A stretch of DNA of 64,000 nt from Bacteroides sp. (GTDB lineage Bacteria; Bacteroidota; Bacteroidia; Bacteroidales; Bacteroidaceae). The stretch lies in contig SUXX01000002.1 of assembly GCA_015060735.1 (NCBI GenBank), positions 78,566 through 142,565 of the forward strand, given 5' to 3'. The notes below the pieces were generated by a model that saw only the letters and a program-made list of their open reading frames with translations, made no database searches and was not told the origin of the DNA. Made by a program: the position numbers and the translations under genes. Positions 16,822 through 25,803 of the stretch are shown here, piece by piece (position 1 is the stretch's first letter; each line of letters begins with the position of its first letter).

Positions 16822-19772
16822 TCATTCTTCTGTATAATTTTTTACCTCCCAACCTTCTGGTATTCCATCAAAACCAATAGGCAATAATTCCATTGTCGCA
16901 GCTTTAGAGAATATACCTCTCTTACTAACTCCTTCTACCCAACCATTTAAACAATCCGTTGCCGATATATTTGTAGCTAGCATAGTAATTGAATTTATTT
17001 GAGAGCAACCAAAAAACATACATTTATAGCAAGAGTCAGTCAAAATCGTTGCAAGTAAATCAGGAGCTTTAATTAAACTTGTACAATTTAAAAACATAGA
17101 TTGATAACAATGTTCTGCTAATGTAATTGCGGGTAATTCAGGAGGCGTTACTAAACTGGTGCATCCCCAAAACATACTTGAATAACAACCATATTCTAAA
17201 CTTGTAGCAGGTAAATTGGGTGCTTCAGCTAAATTTATACATCTTTCAAACATTCCTTGATAACAAGTATACCCTAAAGTTGTAGCTGGAAGCTTAGGAG
17301 CTTTTGTTAAATTTACACATTCACTAAACATACCTTGATAACAAGATGCATCCATGATTATAGCTGGCAATTCAGAAGCACTCGTTAGAGAAGTACATTT
17401 TTCAAACATTCGAGTATAACATTTATTGGCCAGTTTAGTAGCCGGAAGTTTCGGAGTTGTAGTTAAACTAATGCATCCACTAAACATTCTTTGATAACAA
17501 TATTCAAACAGAATCATCGCTGGTAAATCGGGAGCCTTGATTAATTTGCTACATTCATTAAACATATTCATATAACAAGCTGGAGATAATTGTGTCGCTG
17601 GTAAATCTGGAGCTATTGTCAGACTTGAGCACCTACTAAACATTGCATTATAACAAAATACGGATAATTTTGTTGCCGGTAGTTCGGGTGCTTTTACCAA
17701 ATTTGAACATCTACTAAACATTCCTGCATAACAATAATCAGATAATACCTTTGCAGGCAACTTGGAAGCGGTGAGTAAAACAGTACAACCAGAGAACATA
17801 CCAAAATAACAAGAATCAGCCAATTCCGTAGCATTTAAACTTGGTGTAGTTGTTAAATTTTTACAATCAACAAACATGTTATTATAACAAGATACAGCTA
17901 ATTGAGTAGCTGGAAGTTCAGGGGCAGCTTTTAATGAAGAGCAACCGTCAAACATATTAACATAACAATTATCAGCCAATACTATTGCTGGTAATTCTGG
18001 GGGTGTAGTCAAATCTTTACAGCCTTTAAACATACTTGCATAACATAATTTGGCCAATTTTGTAGCAGGTAATTTATATACTGTAACTAAAGAGCTACAT
18101 CCTTCAAACATATGTGCATAACATGATTCTGTCAATGTCGTTGCCGGTAATTTAGGAATAGATGTTAAATTAGTACACATTTCAAACATTCTAAAGTAGC
18201 ATGCTTTAGATAAATCAGTTAGAGGTAATTCTGGAGCCTGTTTTAATGCTGTACATCCATAAAATAAATATTGAAATTTTGCATTATTTGTATCAACTGT
18301 ATCATATTTTTTGAAATCCAACAATGTTCTAATATCGCCAGAACAATATATAGGTATATCATTACCAATAATAAAAGTACTACCATTAGTACCAATATTA
18401 CTTTTTCCTCTTAATCTTAAATTTCCCAATTCTCCTCCAAATTCAATCTTATTCGTGCCAAGCACTTTCCATTCCTCACTTTCACCTACAGAATATTCCA
18501 AAGTTTCAACAGCTTTAGTCATTGTTAATGTTTGTTTGGCATCGGCAGTAAAAGTGATATATGGAATATCTTTTAGTAACATCTCTTGCTTAATAATAAC
18601 AGCCTCTGTTGTCTGCTCTTCAGTATCTGTAAAAATGATTTTAGTTTTTCTTTCTTCTTCTGATTCATTTTTAACTACTTCGAAATAAAGTTTATGAGAA
18701 ACCAAACCACGAGAATCAGAAGCTTCCACTTGTTTTACCCAATCGTTTTCAATAGAAAAGTCAAAATCAACATTACTACTTAATTCAACTTCGATGGTTT
18801 CGCCCTCAGCCTTAACATTGAATTCCTTCTTTGAAAGTACAATGGCGTCTTTCTGTAATTGTGTAACTTTCAATGTATTTTTCAATTCACTATTCTTATC
18901 GTAGAAAATGATTTCAGTTTCTCGGCTATCGTATGTATCATTCGCTTTTACAATATACTTCAATGTATGACTAGACATAGCACGGCTGGCTTCTGCTTGA
19001 ATCCAATCTACATTCGGCATTTGTACGCCGTATTCCACGTTGCTTTGTAGGTCTACCGAAATGGTTTCACCAGCATCGCTTACGGTGAGTTCATTCTTGG
19101 AAAGCAGAATAGCTGGTTCTCCTGCTTGGTAAACCTTAACGGTTTCAACCATATCGCCACTCTTGAACGTGATTTCACCTTCACGCTTCACGGCTTCTTC
19201 ACTAGCAGCTATATTCAAAACATGCTTATGAGAGGTCAAGGCTCGACCAGAAACTTCGGTTATCCATTCTTTTGCTGATTCAGATATTTCCATCTGATAG
19301 TCCACATTCGCTTTCACCTCAATTTCTATTTCACCACCTTCTTTCGATAACTCATATTTCTTCGTAGTAACCAGCAATGCATCTCTGCCTTTTTGGGTTA
19401 TAGTAAAAGTCTTCCTGCCTTAATGGTTACGGCCACACTTCGGTCTTCAGGTTCAGTATTTTCTGAAGTGGTAAACTTCACATTAGCCGTACCCTTACCA
19501 CCACTTGTTGGGGAAGCTTTGCACCAGTCAATCCCGCTCCGGGTTTCAGCTATAGACAAAGACCAATCGGAAGTAGTAGAAAATGTTATTGATTTTTCTC
19601 CTTGAACTGTTTCAAACATAACACCACCGGAAAGAATTGTCGGGTCAATCGTAATCTCAGAAGAACTTGTTCCAGGTTTCTGATTCGGTGTCACCGGTGA
19701 TTCATTTTCACCTTCACTACAACTTGCAAAGACACCTATCAACATTGCAAGCACAAACCATAGTTTTTCCAT
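16822..19772 (-). pseudogene. BACON-domain, BspA-like repeat surface lipoprotein gene, frameshifted
   Basis: Two adjacent frames belong to one gene. The first (19772 to 19398) gives a lipoprotein signal ending VFASC (Cys18) and most of a BACON domain, then stops early at ...TIKAGRLLL. The second frame resumes at once with KTFTITQKGRDALL, the expected end of that domain. Three more BACON domains follow, then a beta-rich link, and 17 Cys-rich repeats of 26 residues (CYxxMFxGCxxL...LPA). Loss of one A in GGAAAG near 19420 explains the shift. The intact product, about 980 residues, would be a surface-exposed outer membrane lipoprotein, probably binding glycans or host matter. A real mutation, a reversible switch or a sequencing error are all possible. 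Without repair only a truncated lipoprotein is made. Confidence 0.8.
17007..18285 (-). repeat. Tandem 78-bp coding repeat (26-residue BspA-like units)
   Basis: Sixteen in-frame units with CYxxMF at a 26-residue spacing, plus a first degenerate one (LFYGCTAL), fill this part of the gene. Each unit has the pattern CYxxMFxxCxxLxxAPxLPAxxLxxx. It resembles the MFxxCxxL repeat of BspA-like proteins, with an added Cys pair in each turn. The copies differ at the DNA level, which suggests old duplication under protein selection. Confidence 0.85.
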
Positions 19773-19842
19773 CGTTGAATTAAGTTAAACTTCAATGGAG
19801 CTTCAGCATCGAAGTGACAATAAACAAGATTCAGGACACACA

Positions 19843-19880
19843 TAAATAAAAACGTGAAGCCCACTCATCGCTCGCTTCAC
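19843..19880 (-). terminator. Intrinsic terminator of the structured RNA
   Basis: On the minus strand GTGAAGC (19880-19874) pairs with GCTTCAC (19860-19854) round a 13-base loop. GTTTTTATTTATG follows. Confidence 0.75.
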
Positions 19881-20184
19881 TGCCCAAGGCGTCCTGGAAA
19901 TTGCCCATGTTGTCGAAACGAGCAACTCCGAACTTCACGCCGATATGTATATATCAATCCTCGATATACCCATCTCACCTATCGTGCAGTACACCATAGG
20001 ACAACAAGCACACTTCGGACTGTATAGATACAACATACCCAACGCCATTCTTCGTTGCTTTGTTCTTGACAACATTAAAGTTTTTCCAGGACTTCGAGCA
20101 GTCAAAACCAAAGCGTAAGAATACGCCATTACTTATATGTCTGTCCCCACCACCTCTACTTCAAGACGAAGCCTCGGCATGAAG
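19843..20184 (-). ncRNA. Candidate structured RNA or leader (about 340 nt), unassigned family
   Basis: A promoter (20221-20191) points into this stretch and an intrinsic terminator closes it. Inside are nested long-range helices: GTCCTGGAAA (20092-20083 minus) with TTTCCAGGAC (19900-19891), 10 bp; ATGTTGTC (20075-20068) with GACAACAT (19914-19907), 8 bp; AGCAAC (20059-20054) with GTTGCT (19926-19921). Local hairpins are GCGTA-TTCT-TACGC (20126-20113) and CCTAT/ATAGG (20000-19978). The three long helices nest in order, as in a real fold. It may be a free RNA or an attenuator of the lipoprotein gene 70 bases on, which has no other visible promoter. I do not see RNase P, tmRNA or 6S signatures. 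Confidence 0.65.
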
Positions 20185-20190
20185 ACACTA

Positions 20191-20221
20191 CAAATGTAAA
20201 CAATAAGAATGAATTTAACAA
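20191..20221 (-). promoter_or_regulatory. Promoter of the structured RNA
   Basis: Minus-strand TTG (20221-20219), 20 bases, then an exact -7 box TACATTTG (20198-20191). Transcription should start near 20184. Confidence 0.65.
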
Positions 20222-20300
20222 TCTGTTCACCAATAATATTCCCAAGCAAAATTGCAGGTTATAAATAAACAACCTACATATATTATAACTCAAACATTGC

Positions 20301-20420
20301 TTGACGTTTTTTCTACAAAGGTGAAGGCGTTTTTTAAAAACGTGAAGGCGTTTAAAAAAAATGCCTTGGTGTTTGGAGGCAAATGCCAAGGGGTTTTGAT
20401 GCAAATGCCTTGACGTTTGA
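20301..20420. repeat. Cluster of GTGAAGGCGTTT / ATGCCTTGACGTTT repeats
   Basis: Within 120 bases there are two GTGAAGGCGTTT units, flanked by A and T runs, and three related ATGCC(T/A)(T/A)G(G/A)(C/T/G)GTTT units. The family is also seen at 7.4 kb. No open frame of substance covers it. The wider gap 20222-20680 holds this cluster, the GTGGCAGAT palindrome and one hairpin; I see no gene. Confidence 0.65.
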
Positions 20421-20497
20421 CCTTGTTCTTGAAATACGTTAAAAAATCCGCCAAATCTGCAACGAGCGTATAAGTGTTTGGTTATCACGGCGTTGAC

Positions 20498-20535
20498 GTG
20501 GCAGATTTTGTGCAACGTGGCAGATTATCTGCCAC
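20498..20535. repeat. GTGGCAGAT palindrome with extra half-site
   Basis: GTGGCAGAT at 20498-20506 and again at 20517-20525, the second continuing through one T into ATCTGCCAC (20527-20535). The result is a 19-base palindrome plus a direct half-site 19 bases before it. This is the layout of a protein-binding operator, but no regulated gene is obvious. Confidence 0.55.
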
Positions 20536-20636
20536 CGTATCTTGTTGAGCGTTTGGATGTTACAGGTCGGTTGCAGATGTTGCAGATGTGTTGCAAAATC
20601 ATGCTAGAAGACGGAGCGTGGTCTTCTATAATGACG

Positions 20637-20674
20637 AAGCCCCGTCATGCTAGATGGCGAGGCTTTATCTTTTA
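20637..20674 (+). terminator. Hairpin with T-rich tail beside the glycosyltransferase gene
   Basis: AAGCCCCG (20637-20644) pairs with CGAGGCTT (20658-20665) with one mismatch, followed on the plus strand by TATCTTTTA. It may end the converging minus-strand gene less efficiently, since the tail there is not T-rich. Confidence 0.4.
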
Positions 20675-20680
20675 GTGTCT

Positions 20681-21700
20681 TCAAGAAAGTCGTGAGAATG
20701 TCTTCTTTCGGACGATATGATACTTCCAAAGGATGCTATATCCTACTTTTTCAGGGATGAGATTTCCCTTGGACAGACGCATGTTCTCAGCACGCGAAGC
20801 GTCAAAGTCGGCACGAATCCGTTTGAACTCTTTCCGTGCCCGAAGCACCGCACATGCTCCCTCCTTCTGGCCTTTCAACAAGAAGACAAAGGCAGCCAGC
20901 CAGTCCAACAATCCGCGTACAAACAACACTTTCTTCAACTCCCGTTCGGGAAGATTCTTGTAGAGCATCAACAGATTGTTACGGAAATTCAAGAAGGTCT
21001 TGCGAGGGTTTTCCTTTTTCAGAGTACCGGCTCCCACGTGATACACCACACTCTGAGGCACACACACCAGTTTCCTATCGCGACTACGCAAACGCCAACA
21101 CAAATCAATTTCTTCCATGTGGGCAAAGAAACGGCCATCCAAGCCACCGGCCGAACGGTAATCCGTCAGACGAATAAAGAGAGCCGCACCGGTAGCCCAG
21201 AAGATGGGCTGAACCGTATCATATTGACCTTTGTCTTTCTCCACCACATCGAAGATGCGTCCCCGACAAAACGGATAACCGTAGTAATCGAGGTATCCAC
21301 CGGAAGCACCGGCGTATTCAAAGTAATCTTTATTACGTTCGCTCAACAACTTGGGTTGGCAAGCAGCTACCTCGGGATGTGCATCCATATACGTCACCAA
21401 GGGTTCCAACCAATGGGGAGTGACCTCTACATCGTTATTCAGCAACACGACATACTCCGCTTCCACCTGACGGAGAGCCTGATTGTAGCCTTCGGCAAAA
21501 CCATAATTCTTATCCAACAGAATCAAACGGACTTCCGGACAGACCTCATGAACCCATTCCAACGAATTGTCCGTCGAAGCATTATCGGCTACACACACCT
21601 CTACCCCTTCCCCTTGGGAGTATTCCACCACTTGGGGAAGGAAATGCTGAAGCATCTCTACTCCGTTCCAATTCAGTATGACAACAGATACTTTTTTCAT
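20681..21700 (-). CDS. Family 2 glycosyltransferase
   Basis: This 339-residue GT2 enzyme has the GT-A pattern: VVILNWNGVEML at the N terminus, DNASTDNSLEWV for nucleotide binding, VVLLNNDVEVTPHWL with the DxD-like NDV metal site, and FFAHMEEIDLCWRLR as the catalytic-base region. It resembles the rhamnosyltransferase-like GT2 proteins that extend cell-surface glycans. The donor and acceptor cannot be told. The open frame runs back to 21763, but that extension is translated repeat DNA (IQSEAKNLK), so the ATG at 21700 is the start. It lies 59 bases after mtaB. Confidence 0.88.
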   Translation of the reverse strand: MKKVSVVILNWNGVEMLQHFLPQVVEYSQGEGVEVCVADNASTDNSLEWVHEVCPEVRLILLDKNYGFAEGYNQALRQVEAEYVVLLNNDVEVTPHWLEPLVTYMDAHPEVAACQPKLLSERNKDYFEYAGASGGYLDYYGYPFCRGRIFDVVEKDKGQYDTVQPIFWATGAALFIRLTDYRSAGGLDGRFFAHMEEIDLCWRLRSRDRKLVCVPQSVVYHVGAGTLKKENPRKTFLNFRNNLLMLYKNLPERELKKVLFVRGLLDWLAAFVFLLKGQKEGACAVLRARKEFKRIRADFDASRAENMRLSKGNLIPEKVGYSILWKYHIVRKKTFSRLS

Positions 21701-21715
21701 TGATGTTAATGTTTT

Positions 21716-21743
21716 CAGATTTTTTGCTTCGCTCTGAATAACA
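21716..21743. repeat. TCATTCTGAG-type repeat, copy B (decayed)
   Basis: On the minus strand TGTTATTCAGAGCGAAGC runs into AAAAAATCTG, a worn copy of the element at 15.1 kb. It lies between mtaB and the glycosyltransferase gene. Confidence 0.55.
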
Positions 21744-21759
21744 ATGCTGACAAGATTCA

Positions 21760-23079
21760 TCATGGGATAATAACTCCCATCAAAGCGGTTCCGTCTTCAT
21801 TAAATTCCCCCATGCGAACCCGAAGCAACCGATTATCCAACGAATTGTCATGCGGAAGTTCTACCCGAACATAATTGTCCGTAAATCCATGCATCGGTGT
21901 GCCTGCCTTGGATTTCTCCATCAACACAACAGCTTCCTTCCCGATATGAGAAGCATAGAACGCCCGCGTTTTCTCATCAGATAAGGTCAAGAGCAATTGG
22001 CTCCGACGATGCTTTTCTTCGGGCGAAACCACATGGTCAATCTTCAACGCTTGTGTCCCCGGACGTTCCGAGTAGCTGAACACATGAAGTTGAGTCACAT
22101 CCAAGCCTTTCAAAAACTCATAGGCTTGATTGAAATATTCCTCCGTCTCGCCACGAGTACCCACAATCACATCCACGCCAATGAAAGCATGTGGCATCAC
22201 TTCTTTTATCTTCCTAATTTTATGAGCAAACAGTTCTGTATCGTAACGACGACGCATCAGTTTCAACACCTCATTGCATCCACTTTGCAAGGGGATATGA
22301 AAATGAGGCATGAAAGCACGCGATTGAGCCACATAGTCAATGATTTCATCCGTCAGCAAGTTAGGTTCGATGGATGAAATGCGATAGCGTTCAATTCCTT
22401 CTACCTCGTCAAGTGCCTTCACTAAATCGAAGAATGACTCTCCGGTACTTTTACCAAAATCACCGATGTTCACCCCGGTAATGACTATTTCCTTTCCTCC
22501 TTCGGCTGCTGCCTGACGTGCCTGAGCAACCAAATCTTCAATCTTTCCGTTACGACTCCGACCACGGGCAAAAGGAATGGTGCAATACGAACAGAAATAA
22601 TCACATCCATCCTGCACTTTCAAGAAATAGCGGGTACGGTCTCCCCGTGAACACGAAGGAGCAAAACTGCGAATGTCTTTAAAAGCACTGGTAATAGCCT
22701 CTCCCTGAGGATGTTTTTCCAAGTTACCCAGATATTTCATCAACTCACCCTTTTGTTCGGCACCCAGCACCACGTCCACACCTTCGATGGCTGCTACTTG
22801 TTCGGGCTTCAACTGAGCATAACATCCCGTCACCACCACAAAGGCCCCCGGATGCTGCTTCACCAACCGATGAATCGCCTGCCGGCATTTCTTATCCGCC
22901 ACCTCCGTCACCGAACAAGTGTTCACGACACAAATATCGGCTTTCTCTCCTTTTCGGACGGTACGAACACCTGCTTCTTTTAAAAGCTTGCCAATAGTGG
23001 ATGTTTCTGAGAAATTCAGTTTACAACCTAATGTATAATAAACAGCCGTTTTATTTTGAAATACAGTAGTATCTATCAT
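21760..23079 (-). CDS. mtaB: tRNA t6A37 methylthiotransferase MtaB
   Basis: This 439-residue radical-SAM enzyme adds a methylthio group to t6A at position 37 of tRNAs that read ANN codons. It has the N-terminal domain binding the auxiliary 4Fe-4S cluster (YYTLGCKLNFSE, VVNTCSVTEVADKKC, VVVTGCYAQLKPE). The radical-SAM motif DGCDYFCSYC (CxxxCxxC) follows, then PHFHIPLQSGCNEVL and a C-terminal TRAM-like RNA-binding part. The frame runs back to a TTG at 23103, but that overlaps the promoter -7 box, so the ATG at 23079 is preferred. tsaC, needed for the t6A precursor, lies at 43 kb. Confidence 0.93.
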   Translation of the reverse strand: MIDTTVFQNKTAVYYTLGCKLNFSETSTIGKLLKEAGVRTVRKGEKADICVVNTCSVTEVADKKCRQAIHRLVKQHPGAFVVVTGCYAQLKPEQVAAIEGVDVVLGAEQKGELMKYLGNLEKHPQGEAITSAFKDIRSFAPSCSRGDRTRYFLKVQDGCDYFCSYCTIPFARGRSRNGKIEDLVAQARQAAAEGGKEIVITGVNIGDFGKSTGESFFDLVKALDEVEGIERYRISSIEPNLLTDEIIDYVAQSRAFMPHFHIPLQSGCNEVLKLMRRRYDTELFAHKIRKIKEVMPHAFIGVDVIVGTRGETEEYFNQAYEFLKGLDVTQLHVFSYSERPGTQALKIDHVVSPEEKHRRSQLLLTLSDEKTRAFYASHIGKEAVVLMEKSKAGTPMHGFTDNYVRVELPHDNSLDNRLLRVRMGEFNEDGTALMGVIIP

Positions 23080-23100
23080 ATAAATATTCTCTTTACCGCA

Positions 23101-23108
23101 CAAAGTTA
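23101..23108 (-). promoter_or_regulatory. Promoter -7 box for mtaB
   Basis: Minus-strand TAACTTTG, an exact match, 21 bases before the ATG at 23079. It excludes the upstream TTG as start. Confidence 0.55.
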
Positions 23109-23146
23109 ATTATAATTCTCCTTGTATAACATGCCCATCATACAAA

Positions 23147-23178
23147 AAAGGGATACTTTCATAAGAAAATATCCCTTT
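23147..23178 (-). terminator. Terminator of the acyl-CoA ligase gene
   Basis: AAAGGGATA pairs with TATCCCTTT round a 14-base loop, with a T run on the minus strand. Confidence 0.75.
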
Positions 23179-23197
23179 CCGTAGTTTTATAAGTTAC

Positions 23198-24868
23198 TTA
23201 TCGTGCTTCCTGATAGAGGAATCGCTTGATACTCTTCTTCGGCGTTTTCTCGAACTCTTCGTGATAAATCTTCACACGGGCAATCTGTTCGTAGGCTGGA
23301 AGTTCAGCATTGAGTGCCACACGGTTAGCTTCCATCTGTTTGGCTACCGCTTCTTCGGTCAAACCATTGGCGAATGCAAGGTCGTAATCCGGATAAATCA
23401 AAGCTACCAACTTACCGTCGACCGCCTGAATGATAATACTTTCGTTCACATAAAGCATGTTATTGAGCTTGTCTTCGATTTCTTCTGGGTAAATATTTTG
23501 TCCGGAAGGGCCGAGGAGCATATTCTTCGAACGTCCCTTGATTGTGATATTGCCTTCAGCGTCCATCACACCGAGGTCTCCTGTATGCAACCAGCCATCC
23601 GCATCGATGACTTCCTTGGTCGCGTCTTCGTTCTTATAATAACCCAACATCACATTGTCGCCACGCGTTACAATCTCACCCGGTATATTCTGTGGATCGC
23701 GGCTCAAAATCTGCACCTCCATACGCGGAGCAGGCTTTCCGCAAGAACCCATCTTGAAGTTAGCCCAATCTTCGTAGCTGACGATAGGGGCACATTCCGT
23801 CATACCATAACCCACGGTATACGGGAAATGGATGCTACGCAAGAAGGCTTCAATTTCTTGATTGAATGCAGCACCACCTACAATGATTTGGTAGAATTCG
23901 CCACCGAAAGCATTCATCAGTTGTTCGCGTACTTTTGCCTTGATTTTGTCGTTTACCAAAGGTACACGCATCAGGAATCTCATGGTTGGAGTCTCCAACT
24001 TAGGCAAAACATTCTTCTTGATAATCTTTTCGATAATCAGAGGAACAGCGATGACAAGCTTCGGCTTCACATCGGCAAACGCCTGAAGGATAATCTTCGG
24101 GCTCGGCATGCGAGTAAGGAAGTAGATGTGGCAACCATAGCAGAATTCGTAAAGGAATTCGAAAGCCAAGCCATACATGTGTGCCATAGGGAGCATAGAT
24201 ACAATGCAATCGCCGGCCTTCAAGCACTTGCCAAGCTTTTCATAACCGAACTGGACATTCGACCATAGAGCCTTAGCCGGAAGCATTACACCTTTCGAGA
24301 AGCTGGTTGTACCCGATGTATAGTTCAGCACAAGCAGTTCGTCGGCACCATCCTTATAATAGGAAACATGTTCCTTGCGGAAGTTTTTCGGGAATTTCTT
24401 GCCAAACAACGCATTGAGGTTCTCACGGGCATAAGTGAGCTTTTCACTACGCGACACAAGGAGACTCAAATCGTTCACAAGGATGACCCCATCAAGGTTC
24501 GGCATGGCACTTTCGTCCAGGTTTTCCCAAACAACATCGCCCACAAACAAGAGTTTCGCCTCCGAATGATTCACGATGTTATGAACCTGATCGGCCTTAA
24601 ACTCATGAAGAATAGGCACAATAACTGCCCCGTATGTTACGGTTGCAAGGAAAGTTACCCCCCAATTCGACATATTACGACCACACACGGCAATCTTGTC
24701 GCCTGGTTTTACACCACTTTCTTCAAAAATGATATGCAGTTTCTCTATTTTACGTGCTACATCCTTGTATTGCAAGGTTACTCCTTTGTAGTCGGTCAAA
24801 GCATCTAAATCCCAATTCTTCTTGATGCTTTTTTCAATTAAAGCAATGAAACTCTTTTCGTTGTCCAT
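23198..24868 (-). CDS. AMP-binding protein, long-chain fatty acid-CoA ligase type
   Basis: This 556-residue adenylate-forming enzyme activates a carboxylic acid, probably a fatty acid, with ATP and joins it to CoA. Its motifs are LNYTSGTTSFSKGVM (ATP/AMP-binding loop), VGYGMTECAPIVSYE, DGWLHTGDLGVMD and ITIKGRSKNMLLGPSGQNIYPEEIE with the hinge. The C-terminal TPKKSIKRFLY carries the catalytic Lys. No transmembrane segment is seen, so it acts at the inner face of the membrane. It is monocistronic with a clear promoter. Confidence 0.9.
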   Translation of the reverse strand: MDNEKSFIALIEKSIKKNWDLDALTDYKGVTLQYKDVARKIEKLHIIFEESGVKPGDKIAVCGRNMSNWGVTFLATVTYGAVIVPILHEFKADQVHNIVNHSEAKLLFVGDVVWENLDESAMPNLDGVILVNDLSLLVSRSEKLTYARENLNALFGKKFPKNFRKEHVSYYKDGADELLVLNYTSGTTSFSKGVMLPAKALWSNVQFGYEKLGKCLKAGDCIVSMLPMAHMYGLAFEFLYEFCYGCHIYFLTRMPSPKIILQAFADVKPKLVIAVPLIIEKIIKKNVLPKLETPTMRFLMRVPLVNDKIKAKVREQLMNAFGGEFYQIIVGGAAFNQEIEAFLRSIHFPYTVGYGMTECAPIVSYEDWANFKMGSCGKPAPRMEVQILSRDPQNIPGEIVTRGDNVMLGYYKNEDATKEVIDADGWLHTGDLGVMDAEGNITIKGRSKNMLLGPSGQNIYPEEIEDKLNNMLYVNESIIIQAVDGKLVALIYPDYDLAFANGLTEEAVAKQMEANRVALNAELPAYEQIARVKIYHEEFEKTPKKSIKRFLYQEAR

Positions 24869-24912
24869 AAATTATCTGATACTGACAGTTGCACAATTCT
24901 TAAAATTTTGTG

Positions 24913-24943
24913 CAAAGATAAGGTTTATTTATCACACAACAAA
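24913..24943 (-). promoter_or_regulatory. Promoter for the acyl-CoA ligase gene
   Basis: Minus-strand TTTG (24943-24940), 19 bases, exact -7 box TATCTTTG (24920-24913). Confidence 0.65.
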
Positions 24944-25020
24944 ACAAAACGCACACAAACATTGATTTTGTGCATTATTCGTTTCAGCAACTTGACTATT
25001 TTCCGTCTGGTAACGACATA

Positions 25021-25052
25021 AAAAAAGTCCGATTCATTGAATCGGACTTCCA
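25021..25052 (-). terminator. Terminator of the rpsF-rpsR-rplI operon
   Basis: AGTCCGATTC pairs with GAATCGGACT round a 3-base loop, with a run of seven T on the minus strand. Confidence 0.9.
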
Positions 25053-25069
25053 TTTATTTTCAGCTAATA

Positions 25070-25516
25070 TTATTCAGCTTCAGCAACTACTTCGAACGGA
25101 ATTTCTACAGAAACTTCCTTGTGAAGCTTCACTGTTGCAGTATAGTTACCAACTTCCTTCACGCCCTTAACAACGATAATCTTACGATCGATGTTGTGAC
25201 CCAACTTAGCCAATTCTTCAGCGATTTGGATGTTGCTTACTGAACCGAAGATAGTACCAGTAGCACTTACCTTAGTAGCAATAGTCAAAGAAACTTCCTT
25301 CAACTGTTCTGCAATAGCTTCAGCATCCTTCTTAATCTTTTCCAATTTGTGAGCACGTTGCTTCAATTCTTCAGCCAACATTTTCTTTGCAGCCGGAGAA
25401 GCGATAACAGCTTTACCAGTCGGAATAAGATAGTTACGGCCGTAACCAGACTTTACAGTTACAATATCATTCTTGTAGCCCAAGTTAACTACGTCTTCTT
25501 TCAAAATAATTTCCAT
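25070..25516 (-). CDS. rplI: 50S ribosomal protein L9
   Basis: This 148-residue protein has the L9 layout: the N-terminal rRNA-binding domain ([27 protein letters not shown]), a long lysine-rich connecting helix (about 45-75), and the C-terminal domain that holds onto the ribosome. It is last in the operon after rpsR, 15 bases apart, and is followed by a strong terminator. Confidence 0.97.
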   Translation of the reverse strand: MEIILKEDVVNLGYKNDIVTVKSGYGRNYLIPTGKAVIASPAAKKMLAEELKQRAHKLEKIKKDAEAIAEQLKEVSLTIATKVSATGTIFGSVSNIQIAEELAKLGHNIDRKIIVVKGVKEVGNYTATVKLHKEVSVEIPFEVVAEAE

Positions 25517-25531
25517 ACTTATTCCTCCTTA

Positions 25532-25801
25532 TTATTTCATCATGTCAGTTACAAATGGAAGCAATGCCAAATGACGAGCTCTCTTTACAGCTTGTGCAAT
25601 ACGGCGTTGGAACTTCAAAGAAGTACCAGTAATACGGCGAGGAAGGATCTTACCTTGTTCGTTCAAGAACTTCTTCAAGAATTCAGGATCCTTATAGTCG
25701 ATATACTTGATACCGCTCTTCTTGAAACGGCAGTATTTCTTCTTCTTAACATCTACTGATGGAGGTGTTAAATATCTGATTTCTGATTGTTGCTGTGCCA
25801 T
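25532..25801 (-). CDS. rpsR: 30S ribosomal protein S18
   Basis: This 89-residue small-subunit protein has the S18 core: a [19 protein letters not shown] segment, then [18 protein letters not shown] and [13 protein letters not shown]. It pairs with S6 on the platform of the 30S subunit. The rpsF stop is 2 bases upstream, so translation is probably coupled. Unlike in enterobacteria, no priB or ssb gene lies between rpsF and rpsR. Confidence 0.97.
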   Translation of the reverse strand: MAQQQSEIRYLTPPSVDVKKKKYCRFKKSGIKYIDYKDPEFLKKFLNEQGKILPRRITGTSLKFQRRIAQAVKRARHLALLPFVTDMMK

Positions 25802-25803
25802 AA

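Noticed and set aside
17007..18285. CRISPR-like regular repeats
   Set aside because: The 78-bp period is in frame and codes for BspA-like units; repeats diverge and there are no unique spacers or cas genes.
19935..20129. 64-residue minus-strand open frame inside the structured RNA
   Set aside because: It overlaps the arms of the long-range helices and has no recognisable domain. RNA structure explains the sequence better, though a leader peptide is not excluded.
20301..20420. CRISPR array
   Set aside because: The units are short, uneven in spacing and occur in both orientations.
20478..20675. 65-residue plus-strand open frame
   Set aside because: It runs through the GTGGCAGAT palindrome and a hairpin, with no promoter box or family likeness.
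21701..21763. N-terminal extension of the glycosyltransferase
   Set aside because: It is translated repeat DNA, and the GT2 fold starts at MKKVSVVIL.
23261..24268. 335-residue plus-strand open frame
   Set aside because: It is antisense to the acyl-CoA ligase gene, which carries all family motifs.
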